This document shows, piece after piece, positions 1 to 9,576 of a stretch of DNA of 37,704 bases; within the stretch, counting starts at the first letter, position 1, and every line of letters begins with the position of its first letter. Source of the DNA: Halicephalobus mephisto (lineage: Eukaryota > Nematoda > Chromadorea > Rhabditida > Panagrolaimidae); contig SWDT01000534.1 of NCBI GenBank assembly GCA_009193035.1, positions 1-37,704 on the forward strand, in the 5' to 3' direction. The notes beneath the pieces were generated by a model. That model had not been told where the DNA came from. It searched no databases and saw nothing but the letters and a program-made list of their open reading frames with translations. A program made the position numbers and the translations under genes.

Positions 1-24
1 TATTCTACGGTGACTGTAACTTAC

Positions 25-507
25 GACATTGAGGAGCTTGAGGTTCTTCTGGAGTTGCCGGAGGGGCTGCAGGGAACTTGAACACAGGCGGGATTCCCGG
101 TTGTCCTTCTGTCGTCAACGGCGGTTCTGTTCTCTCAGTCCAAGAAGGAGGAACAGTCTCCGCAGGTGGTGGAGTCGGTCTCAACTGCTTCGGTCTGAAT
201 GGCACAGAGGGTTGTTGGTAAATACCGTAACCATTTGTCATATAACTCGTATGAATATCCACGTATCCTCCTAAGTCTGTCTTCTGTCTCAGAATCTTAG
301 GATCGACATTGATAGAACGTAATTGACTCCAGATGTCTGCAGTCAAGACATCAAAGTTCACAACTTCAGAATCTAACTCGTGGTTGATCAGAAGACATTC
401 GCTTCTGATGGCGATAATAGCTCCGACGCAGAAAACTACGGTGAATACGCTGATGACGGTCCCGATGACAGCCACATTGTAAACAGACTGGACTACTGTA
501 GTTATGT
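25..507 (-). CDS. Cuticle collagen, N-terminal exon (partial)
   Basis: The minus-strand frame has a hydrophobic segment (VISVFTVVFCVGAIIAI), then a region ending in DIWSQL, then a Pro/Thr-rich linker. This order matches the nematode cuticle collagen N-terminal domain, a membrane-anchor segment followed by a conserved block that precedes the Gly-X-Y repeats. The exon is bounded by a TTTGCAG acceptor (CAG at 508-510) and a GTAAGT donor (19-24), so the triple-helix part must lie to the left of the window and cannot be checked. No in-frame ATG exists in this exon. A first exon carrying the start must lie at higher coordinates, and I could not place it. The GTG at 475 is not a credible start. The family would make an extracellular cuticle structural protein. 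The absence of any visible Gly-X-Y repeat is the main weakness. Confidence 0.65.
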
Positions 508-740
508 CTGCAAATCAGATTTGATCCCATCGTCGGATGCAGGAATGATGGAATTTTGATTCTCTTGGGTTTTAATCGGCTGGGAAGGTCAGGAGTGACC
601 GACTGACCGATAAAGGAATCTCGGGTCTTTTGGCACAGAAGGATAAGTCGGTCAAATCATAATCGGGTCCGTTTCGAGGTATATTTAAATTATTATTATC
701 AAGAAAAAGATTCCGGATGACCTGGATTTAGGTTTAAAGG

Positions 741-1165
741 AACAGATAAAATTGTTCAATTTTGGTCCTGAGGCGAAAAAAACTCCCATTGGTTCTAACG
801 TCATTTTAAGTGATTTTAAAGTTATTTTTGAAAATTCTCTACATCCATTAGATAGATGACGATGTCAGCTTTTATTCAAAAAAAAGTTTATCAAAAAATA
901 ATAACTTTCAACAAACTTACACTTTTTTGAAATTCAAAAAATTAATTTTCGCGTCGGGACCAAAATCAAACAATTCGATTTTTAAGTAAAAAATATATTT
1001 TAGAATTTTCTTTACGAAACAAATTATGAAATTTCTTTTTCTCTAGATCAATTTTTGAAATTCAAAAAAAAATTAATTTTCGCGTCGGGACCAAAATCAA
1101 ATAATTCGATTTTTAAGTAAAAAATATATTTTAGAATTTTCTTTTTCTCTAGATCAATTTTTGAA
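741..1165 (+). repeat. Dispersed repeat family 1, copy 1
   Basis: Carries a ~215-bp segment that recurs inverted at 1891-2107 and again at 12632-12847. The part from about 970 to 1165 contains two tandem versions of a block with the phrase TTTTCGCGTCGGGACCAAAA. The longer form is matched in reverse at 12505-12861. The rest of 508-1425 shows no coding potential that I can defend. Confidence 0.75.
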
Positions 1166-1425
1166 ATTTTGCGAAATTTTCAAGAATGTAAAAGAAAGTT
1201 ATTTTTGCAGAAAATTTTATGTTTAAATATCCTTGTTTTTGATTCTAAAAATCAACTTTGTTGCCAAAATTCCTCCGATCCCACTTGACAGGTTAATGAT
1301 TTTCAACGACAAAACTGCAATTTTTGTAAGCAAACTAAATCGAGAAAAACTGATAAAAACACAAAGGATATTCGAGTTAGACCACGTAGACTAAGAGCAC
1401 CGGGAATGAAGAAACCGAATACTCG

Positions 1426-1677
1426 ATGGATCTTGAGTGGAAAATATTAATTATTGTTTTTTTTGTTAGTTTCGTCGTAATTAAGGTATTTGTGCCTCTG
1501 GCGAAATCAGACTCATTATCGTTTATGGATTTCTGTGGTTATGTCGATTTTTGCGTTTTTATCGGACATACTGAAAGATCCCAGAAAAAAAACGAAAATT
1601 TCGAAGAAGATGAAGGAAAAAAAGTGACGAAAAGTGTGATTGTCGATGATAGAGACGACATTGAAATTATTTATTGA
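1426..1677 (+). CDS. Small hypothetical single-pass membrane protein
   Basis: An 83-codon ATG-to-stop frame. Residues about 6-28 are strongly hydrophobic (WKILIIVFFVSFVVIKVFV). The rest is polar and charged, with an acidic/basic stretch and an acidic tail ending DDIEIIY. An AATAAA-like signal follows about 30 bp after the stop. No family is recognised. It sits between two inverted copies of dispersed repeat family 1, so it could be a host gene, an internal part of a foldback element, or a chance ORF in AT-rich DNA. An intron-containing alternative cannot be excluded. Confidence 0.3.
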   Translation: MDLEWKILIIVFFVSFVVIKVFVPLAKSDSLSFMDFCGYVDFCVFIGHTERSQKKNENFEEDEGKKVTKSVIVDDRDDIEIIY

Positions 1678-1890
1678 AAGCTATATTTACTTTTGTTGAT
1701 TTTAAAAATAAATAATTTATATAAAAGATAACAGAACAAAGATCACGTAACGACTTAATTTTAACAGGAATTTGAGACATTCATTGCCGTCATTCCAAAA
1801 AAAGAACGGATTATTTTTTTGTTCAGGTTGATAATTATACATTCCACTAACAGCAACGATCAGCCAATTTTGGTTAAAAACAAATTCTGT

Positions 1891-2107
1891 TTAATTTTGG
1901 TCCCGACGCGAAAATTACTTTTTTTTGAATTTCAAAAAAGTGTAAGTTTGTTGAAAGTTATTATTTTTCGATAAACTTTTTTTTGAATAAAAGCTGATAT
2001 CGTCATCTATCTAATGGATGTAGAGAATTTTCAAAAATAGCTTTAAAATCACTTAAAATGACGTTAGAACCAATGGGAGTTTTTTTCGTGTCAGGACCAA
2101 AATTGAA
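1891..2107 (-). repeat. Dispersed repeat family 1, copy 2 (inverted)
   Basis: Reverse complement of about 755-972 with few differences, starting at TTTTGGTCCCGACGCG and ending at TCAGGACCAAAATTGAA. With copy 1 it forms a large inverted repeat with arms of ~217 bp and a spacer of ~920 bp. The stretch 2108-2358 downstream shows nothing else. Confidence 0.8.
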
Positions 2108-2358
2108 TAACATTATCTACTTCTTCGAGTGGGTTTTTACATTTTTGTAACTTTTTACAAAGTAGTAATAACTTTTTCTTTTAATTTTCGATCATGAAAT
2201 ATACCTTTGAAATTACATATTTTTGTCCACAAAAACTAAAATTATAAAAGTTACAACTAAAATATGTCCAATGTAGGTCTCTCACCACGAATTTGTAAAT
2301 GTAATCCTAATGAAGTTGAATATTAATTTTACTAAAATAGTTTCCGAATACTGTTTTA

Positions 2359-5300
2359 TCAACACAAATTACAGGATTTTTTGCAATTCTGTTGCATCCA
2401 GGCTTTTTGTCCTGCGGCTGTGCAATATCCCCCGAGGGCCCAAGTTCCACAGTAGACGTTCTTGTCGTCGCACCCGGGGACACAGTACATTTTGTTGATG
2501 ATTTCAATATCTCTAGCGCTCAATCCATTCCTCTGGCCCATGAGGGCGTTGTTCTGAGCAGGAGAGATCTTCGCCGTCATTGAAGGTCTGGTAGGGTACT
2601 GGGAAGCAATGTACTGGTTGTAGTGCATGATGGACCCGTAATCGTACTTGACCCCGTAAGAAGTAAACTGTTTGCTGTCAGCAATAGCGAAGAAGTCGTA
2701 ATTTTGAGGATTTACGTTTTCCCAGTTGATCTTGATGAAGTTATCTCTATCGCCTCGGAGCTGTTCGTGGTTGAGTCCGAGGGCATGGAGAGTTTCATGA
2801 ATCGCTACTCCAGTTGGCTGGAAAGAAATATCAGATAATGTGACAACTCCACAAAATCGATGTCAAATATCTCAAAAATCACGTTTTCTAACTATTCATG
2901 TAAAACTTGCGCTTAAACTTATGCATCCATATACCAAAACTAAATTGTTTCTCATACTCTATCTTGCTATTAGAAAGTTCATATATAGAATCTCGTTTTG
3001 GATGCACAAAAATGCTGATATATCAAGTTTAAAGTCTCATATATCGGTCTTCTAACAGAATGCAGGTCTAGCAATCATAAGTGAATTCGATATATAAAGA
3101 ACTTTTGAAACCTACATTTCCACAGGCAAAAGTCAAATAAATCGGGTTCACTGGCTCCACTCTTCCGATGTAACTCAATCCACAGATACTAGAAGCCGCT
3201 GCTTTGACGTAATATATGTGGGAATTTGAGGGTTTTCTAGTTTCGAATTTGAATCTGACACAAGTCTTCGTTTCAATCTCCCTGATCGCGGCTCTGACAG
3301 CGCCTTTATCCGTTTCCGTGAGACTTTGATCGAACATGTATTGGATCGGACGATCGTTTGGCCAACGTTGAGTTGGAGTGCTTTCCAGGAAGAGAGCTGA
3401 TCTCCCGAATCTCCTGAAGCCTCCTGGAGCACTGCTGGGGACACTAGCCGGACCGGCTTCGATTTCGTTAATCATCCTGTTGGCCTGTTCTTCTGTGAGA
3501 AGAATGTCTTTTTGGAAAGTCCCATCATTTTCAGGTTCGATCTAAAACGGCTATTGTAATAAAATAAAATAATAATTAAAAATAATGATTTTCGGTTTAC
3601 AGACGCTATCCTAGTTTATTACTGGAGTATTATTTGTAAGTATTAACAATAGGTCCAAAATCGTTAAAATAATAACTAAGGAAACTGATTTAGGAACTTT
3701 TCAGCCATTATTCAAGATTGTTATTAGAGCTGCTGTTGATAATTAGAAAGTCATTTTCATTAATTGTTGAGGTAGTGATAATTGTGAAGAACTACTTTCT
3801 AGTCACTATCCAAAGTAGGGGAGTTTAGAGGCCCTGAGGGCATGTGGGTAGCGGTCAAACCATTGTGAGCACACGCCATCCCGTTCGATCTGGCCAGTTA
3901 AACACGATAGGGCTGGGTTAGTACTTGGATCGGAGACGTCCTCGGAATCCCCAGTGCTGCTACCTTTTTAAATTTCAATAACCGAAACGACCGTTCTCAA
4001 AGTTTCTTTACCGTTCAAAACTCCTGCAGAACGGGTTTTCAAGTTTTAACCAGTTGAAAATTGGCGGGAAAAGGACTAAAAGCTTTTAAATGTAATCATG
4101 ATCCAAAATTACTTTCTAAAGTGGCTTTCAGCGATCAGTAAATCAGCACTAGAAGTCTTGTTGGTAGTGACTGAAAGGAGATTTCCCACAATCTACAGAC
4201 ACTATCCAATGTTAAAATTAGAGTAATTTTTCTGAACTTATAAAATCAACACAAAAATTGTCTGGATAGTGATTGACAAGAACGATTTTCGACAATCAAC
4301 GGACACTATCCAATGCTAAAATTAGAGTAATTTTTCTGAACTTATAAAATCAATACCAAAATTGTCTGGATAGTGACTGACAAGAACGATTTCCCACAAT
4401 CAACGGACACTATTCAACTTACATCCTTGTCCAGGCCTGCTTTTTTCAACAGGGCCTTTTTGACCTGCTGTGTTCTGGCCAGTCTTGTTTCGATAATTCT
4501 GTCAAGTTCGCTTTCGCTCTTTCCTCTGTTGAACAACTTCATGATTTGACTCTCGTGTTCTGCTATTGATGCTCTTCGGTTCAGAATTTCTGGGCGCTGT
4601 TTTCTACAGGTCCCGGTTGATCTACATGTCGTCTGAAAAAATCATGATTGACGTTATCAAGATCAATGTTCGACCGAAAATAAACTTGATTTTATGTCAA
4701 GACTAATCGAATTTTCTCTTCAAAACAAAAATGACGTTAGAAAAAATATTGTTTGACAAATATGCAAATTCAGTTTTGTGTACTTTCCACTCAGGACCGT
4801 GAAAAAAGTCTTTTTAAAACCTTACTAGGTCTTTGGAAATTACATGAGGTGATTTTTTGTTTTCCATTCAGGACCGTGAGAACACTTTTTTGAAAATTTT
4901 TAACTTGACCCTAAGTGGAAAATATAATTTTACATTTTTTCCACTTAGAACCAAATAAAAGTGATTTTTTGAAGATTTTACATTTGGTCTTGAGTGGAAA
5001 ATTATGTATATAATTTTACATTTTTTCCACTTAGGACCAAATAAAATTAGTTTTTTTTAAACTTTTTGCTTGATCTTGAGTGGAAAATTATGTATATATT
5101 TTTGTATATTTTCCACTTAGGACCAAATAAAAATGATTTTTTTGAAAATTTTTAACTTGGTCTTGAGTGGAAAATATAACTTTATATTTTTTCCACTTAG
5201 AACCAAATAAAAGTGATTTTTTGAAGATTTTACATTTGGTCTTGAGTGGAAAATTATGTATGTAGTTTTGTATATTTTCCACTTAGGACCAAATAAAAAT

Positions 5301-6172
5301 GATTTTTTTGAAAATTTCTAACTTGGTCTTGAGTGGAAATCATACGAAATTATATACATAATATCCATTCGAGAACACAAAAAATACTTTTAAAGTTTTC
5401 CACTTAGTCTTGTGTTGGGATTATATACGTTATTTTCCACTCAAGACCTCCAAAATGGTCTTTTTAGAAACCTTTAACTCGACTTTGAGTAAAAATGATC
5501 AAATTTTGGCCATTTGTCCTTTAAAAAGATTTCTTTAAAAATTCGAAAAATATTTTCGTTCTAAAACTACCAAATTTAAAACTTTCCTTTCGAGACTAAA
5601 GTGACTTTTGAGTTTTCTTTTCAAGACCACAACGAACTTACTTTTATGGCGTTTTTGGCGAATTCCGTAATTTGTCCCAAAATCGGAGCAGGAACGACGT
5701 TTTTCAAAACTTCTGGGACATTTCTCAAGACATCTGGCAAGTTCAGTTTCGGGATAGGGGGCAGTTTGAAATTGATCAAATCCGGAAACATTTCGTTCAA
5801 ATCCAAACCTCCTCCTCCCACCATGGGTCCCTGGGGGATGTTACTCTGAACCCATTCAGGATGGTTCCTACATTTATGATGATGTGGATGTCTCGAGCAG
5901 AATCTGACGATTCTTCTGTAAACATGAGGAGGGATACGGGACTGCGGAGGTGGTGCAATGAACTGATTCAGTATCCCACCTAGATTCATTCCTTGGCCTC
6001 CTTGACCTCCAAAACCACTTTGACCTCCTTGACCTCCGAAGCCTCCAAAACCTCCTTGACCTCCTTGACCCATGTTGAGGCCTAAATGTCTTCCAAGGTC
6101 CCCCAGGAAGCCCTGGCCCTCAATTTGAGGAAGAATAAAAAGTAAAAACAAAAATTTAAAATCAGACTTCAT
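2359..6172 (-). CDS. Astacin-family zinc metalloprotease with ShKT domain (nas-type)
   Basis: Exons (minus): 6172-5642, 4632-4423, 3541-3116, 2817-2359; all phase 0, 541 aa. The product is a secreted protease precursor. Residues 1-20 form a signal peptide (MKSDFKFLFLLFILPQIEG), followed by a Gly/Gln/Phe-rich stretch to about residue 60. The prodomain includes FQKD (256-259), at the place of the family FxGD motif whose Asp caps the zinc. The catalytic domain follows TQRWPNDRPIQY. The zinc site is HETLHALGLNHE, with ligands H396, H400 and H406, and the Met-turn is SIMHY (451-455). A six-Cys ShKT domain ends the protein (505-541). The start at 6172 was chosen because it alone gives a signal peptide; the frame stays open upstream. 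All catalytic residues are present, so it should be active. The layout of one ShKT after the protease suggests the nematode NAS proteins with that arrangement, but I do not assign an orthologue. Confidence 0.9.
3733..4172 (+). mobile_element. 5S-containing repeat element, copy 1
   Basis: Lies in the 881-bp intron of the astacin gene, sense opposite to the gene. A 5' module (3733-3846), a full-length 5S sequence (3847-3964) and a 3' module follow one another. The inner unit is bounded by AGTCACTATCC (from 3801) and GGTAGTGACTG (to about 4171), an inverted pair. The 5' module is repeated at 14136-14250 and the 3' module at 13611-13736, both reversed. Confidence 0.75.
3847..3964 (+). rRNA. 5S rRNA-like sequence, copy 1
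   Basis: 118 nt running from GGTAGC to GCTACC, so the ends pair as helix I. It carries the 5S landmarks CGCCATCCCG, GATCTGGC, AGTTAA, and the internal promoter C-box region TTAGTACTTGGATCGGAGAC. A T-run follows directly (CTTTTT), as for Pol III termination. It differs clearly from the C. elegans 5S sequence outside these blocks, although the helix II partners still look able to pair. Because its flanks are shared with the other two copies, it is more likely a mobile or pseudogene copy than a member of the main rDNA array. Confidence 0.7.
4175..4415. repeat. GATAGTGACT-type palindromic units, two tandem
   Basis: Two ~112-nt units run from ACACTATCCAATG to GTCTGGATAGTGA, each with inverted ends. 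They are near identical to each other, and a reversed related unit lies at 13480-13600. They abut the 5S-containing element and the astacin exon beginning at 4423. Confidence 0.7.
4770..5345. repeat. Tandem satellite, ~86-bp unit
   Basis: Located in the first intron of the astacin gene. The phrase TTTCCACTTAG recurs at about 4941, 5027, 5113, 5193 and 5279 (steps of 86, 86, 80 and 86), with weaker units from about 4785. Each unit also holds the inverted phrase GAGTGGAAAA. The units at 4941 and 5193 resemble each other most, which points to a ~252-bp higher-order period. Confidence 0.85.
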
Positions 6173-6384
6173 TGAGAAAAATACAAAAGTCGTCCCGGTT
6201 GCTTGGCCAGTCAAAGGACGTGATGGATGATGGTTGTTATTGAGCGAATGATGTCGTTCCAAATTGAAAAGGTCGATGAGAAGAACTGGTTCCAAATAGT
6301 CATCTAAGTTAACAAAGGACATTATAAAAGTCATACCTTATAAAACAACATGATTCAGAGGAATTTCAAGGACCATTAAATCCC

Positions 6385-6600
6385 CTCAGGACATATTGTT
6401 AATTTTAAATCTTTATAATTTTTTTAAAAATTGTTAATTTTGAATTTTTATAATTATTTTAAAAATTATTAATTTTGAATTTTTATAATTATTTTAAAAA
6501 TTGTTAATTTTAAATCTTTATAATTTTTTTAAAAATTATAAATTTTAAATCTTTATAATTATTTTAAAAATTGTTAATTTTAAATAAAAATGTATTTTCA
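6385..6600. repeat. AT-rich tandem repeat, ~36-38 bp unit
   Basis: Five to six units of TTAATTTTAAATCTTTATAAT with A/T variation. Non-coding, upstream of the astacin start. Confidence 0.7.
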
Positions 6601-6751
6601 AAGTTGTTAATTATGAAAAAAATAAATTTTAGAAAATATTTTTTTTGGAATTTTAAATTCTGAAATGTTTAGTGAATTCCTTTCGGATACTGTATTTCCA
6701 CAAGGTTGGCTAAATTAAAAAAATACGTTTTGGTTTTTTGGTTATTATTGA

Positions 6752-7341
6752 GACAGAAACCATACTAGAAAAATAACACCCGAAGAGATGGCCTGAATAT
6801 CAGGGATTGTAGAATACTATAGGGTATGAATGAAACTATCGGTGGTAGTTGTGGAAGAGATATATAATAATTGCTATCTGAGTCTTATTTGTTTTAATGA
6901 AGATTATTAATATACTTCTGCTTCCTATCTGTTAGGACAGAAACTATACTAGAAAAATAACATCCGAAGAGATAGCCTAAATATCAGGGACCTTAATATA
7001 CTGTAGGGCATGAATGAGATCCTTAGTTATCTTTTGTGTGAGTGGAAATATAATAATTGTCAGTGTCTTATTGCTGAGTGAAGATTACTATTATGCTTCT
7101 GTTTTCTATCTTAACAGTTAATTTTCAATCATTGTAACCCTATCTATTAATAAATTACTTTTATGATAGAAACAATACTAGAAAAATAACATCCGAAGAG
7201 ATAGCCTAAATATCAGGGACCTTAATATACTGTAGGGCATGAATGAGACCATAGGTTATCTTTTGTGTGAATGGAAATATATAATAATTGTCAGTGTCTT
7301 ATTGCTGAGTGAAGATTAACGAAATTTTTCTTGTTTCTATC
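6752..7341. repeat. Three ~177-nt direct repeats of unknown nature
   Basis: Copies at 6752-6930, 6936-7110 and 7165-7341. Each starts GACAGAAAC or GATAGAAAC followed by ATACTAGAAAAATAAC, has a conserved middle (GAAGAGATAGCCTAAATATC), and ends in a reversed form of the start (GTTTCTATC). Copies 2 and 3 are near identical over about 150 nt; copy 1 is more diverged. The inverted ends suggest a MITE that multiplied in tandem. A small structured RNA is the alternative. No coding frame is evident. The remaining sequence to 7545 shows nothing further. Confidence 0.75.
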
Positions 7342-7545
7342 CTGAGAGTTGCTTTAAAACCTGTCAGAATGGTGGATTTTGCTATGATTAACGTAAATAC
7401 AGAAATATGTTAATCACGCGAAAAAGCATCAGCTAGCTACTCTGCTTTAATCCCACCTGGGACTGATAGCGAGCCCCCGCCTTAATTCTTTATAATAACA
7501 ATTGTTAGTTTCCGACCGGTTGATTCTGTCGGTATTTGTCCTAAA

Positions 7546-9512
7546 ATGTCGAAAATAATCAAATTGAGAATCTTCATTATCGTGATTCTGGGCATCGGAT
7601 GTCTCAGAGGATCTTCAGCGACGCCGTTGTTGATCAGAGATCTGGCTAATGTCCAGAAGACTCAGCCACTCGCTGGATATACTGTCGGATCCGTCGAAAA
7701 TCGAGGAAACAGCCAGACGATACAAATACAATCATCAGGTTTGTTTTCAAAAAAAAAATAATTTTTACAAGTTTAAAAAAAATTAAATTTATAAAATTTA
7801 AAAAATTTAGATTTAAAAAATTTAAAAGAAAATTAAATTTAAAAAATAATAAAAATTTAGATTTATAAAATTTAAAAATAATTTTTACAAGTTTAAAAAA
7901 AATTAAATTTATAAAATTTTAAAAAATAATTTTCACAAGTTTAAAAAAAATAAAATTTATAAAATTTAAAGAAAAATTGAATTAAATTTTTTTGATTTTG
8001 ATGACATTAGGATTTTTATATTATAATCAATTTTTTACAACTTTGTTTTTAAAAATTTAAATTAAATTTTTTTATTTAATTTATTTAAAAAATTAATTGA
8101 TTTTTAAAAATTTGGTTTATTTATTTAATTAATTTTTTAAATTATATTTTTTAATATTAATTAATTTTCAAAATTTTTCAAATTAATTTATTTTTGAAAA
8201 TTTAAAATTTTATTTTTTAAAATTAATTGATTTTTGAAAATTTAAATTTTATTTTTTAAAATTAATTAATTTTCTAAATTTTCAAATTAATTTATTTTCG
8301 AAAATTTAAAATTTCATTTTTTTAAATTAATTAATTTTCAAAATTTTCAAATTAATTTATATTTGAAAATTTAAAATTTCATTTTTTTAAATTAATTGAT
8401 TTTTGAGTTTTAATATTATTATTATTAAGACTAGACTTTAAACTTTTTTTATTTCATCAAAACAATGAGCTTCTTCTTCGTCATCAGAAAAAGGATCATT
8501 TCCTGATCACGGGGATTGTTCGTTAAGCCTCTTTTCTGCTATCATCGTCCGTGAAATAATCGACAATCGATCGAAAATGATTTTTTTGCGAGAATTTAAA
8601 GAATGTCAATAGTTCGAATTCCTTAGTTTTTAAAAATTAAAAAATTTCAGAAAAATTACACTTTTTAGAATTTTTCGAAAATCAGAAATTTCGGAATTTT
8701 CGAGAAGTTTTCGAATGTCTCAGAATCCAGTCAAAAATTCTGAAATTCTAAAAAATTTTCAGGCTTCTGGAATTTTTTAAAATTTCAAGAATTTTTCAGA
8801 ATCCTTCGGAAATTTGGAATTTTATGGAAGATTCTGAGAACTTTCAGAATTTTGTAAACATTTTCAACACTTTTCAAAATCCAGTGAAAAATTCTGAAAG
8901 TTTCTAAAATCTTCTAGAATGGAAAAGAAAATTCCGGAATTTTCTAGAATTTTATAAAAATTTCTATTTTTTTTAAATCGAATAGAAGATTCCGAAATTT
9001 TTTAGAATTTTATAAAAATCTATTTTTTCTAAATCGAATAGGATTCCGAAATTTTTTAGAATTTTATAAAAATTTCTATTTTTTCCAAAATCGAATAGAA
9101 GATTCCGAAATTTTTTAGAATTTTATAAAAATTTCTATTTTTTTCGAAAGTGAATAGAAGATTCCGAAATTTTTTAGAATTTTATAAAAAACTCCAACTT
9201 TTTCTAGAATGCATTAGAAACTTATAAAATTTTCTAGAATCTTCCAGAATTCAATGAACATTTAAAACTGAAATCTGGAGCTAAAACTAGAACTTTCTAA
9301 AATTTTTAAATTCAAGATGATTTCGAAATTATTTGGAATTTAATTTTTCACGGTTTTTGTTTTCAGAACTCCAGGAACTTTATTCCTTGGTGCTGGATTT
9401 GCTGGTGGAGAACAGAAGACTCTCGAGACGGGACGTGACCGAAGACCAGTCGAACGTCCTTCTGAACCTGGCCAACGCCAACGGATTCGGACCTCAGATC
9501 AGACCTGGCTAA
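7546..9512 (+). CDS. Probable neuropeptide precursor, C-terminally amidated peptide
   Basis: Exons 7546-7738 and 9367-9512 (phase 1; donor GTTTGT, acceptor TTTTCAG), 112 aa. Residues 1-25 are a signal peptide ending CLRGSSA. A spacer follows, then a Leu-rich segment (ELQELYSLVLDLL), dibasic sites NRR and SRR, and a final 26-residue segment starting DVTEDQSN and ending GFGPQIRPG. The last Gly before the stop is the usual amide donor, so the mature peptide would be about 25 residues ending in Pro-amide. The stretch LLNLANANGFGP resembles the tail of arthropod DH31/calcitonin-type peptides (L-A-x-A-N followed by G-P), but this is a weak inference. Secretory processing by proprotein convertases is expected from the family of such precursors. 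The intron is 1,628 bp of AT-rich DNA. It converges with the SLC22 gene: the stop codons are 64 bp apart. Confidence 0.65.
7760..8460. repeat. Very AT-rich low-complexity intron DNA
   Basis: Runs of AAATTTAAAAAAT and ATTAATTAATTTTC in irregular short repeats within the neuropeptide intron. No coding signal. Confidence 0.7.
8935..9200. repeat. Tandem repeat, ~58-bp unit
   Basis: The phrase AGATTCCGAAATTTTTTAG recurs with its TCCG at about 8991, 9045, 9103 and 9162. About four units, in the neuropeptide intron. Confidence 0.75.
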
Positions 9513-9576
9513 GTACTGTAATAAAAAATAAAACTCAATTTATGAAAAATTAAAGTGATTAATAAAAATATTATTT

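Noticed and set aside
29..274. 81-codon plus-strand ORF over the collagen exon
   Set aside because: Arg/Ser-rich shadow of the collagen coding frame, with no family features.
473..475. GTG start for the collagen frame
   Set aside because: Not an ATG. The frame runs on upstream to a TTTGCAG acceptor, so an upstream exon is more likely.
6173..6334. Longer N-terminus for the astacin
   Set aside because: It would bury the signal peptide at MKSDFKFLF internally; the later ATG is better.
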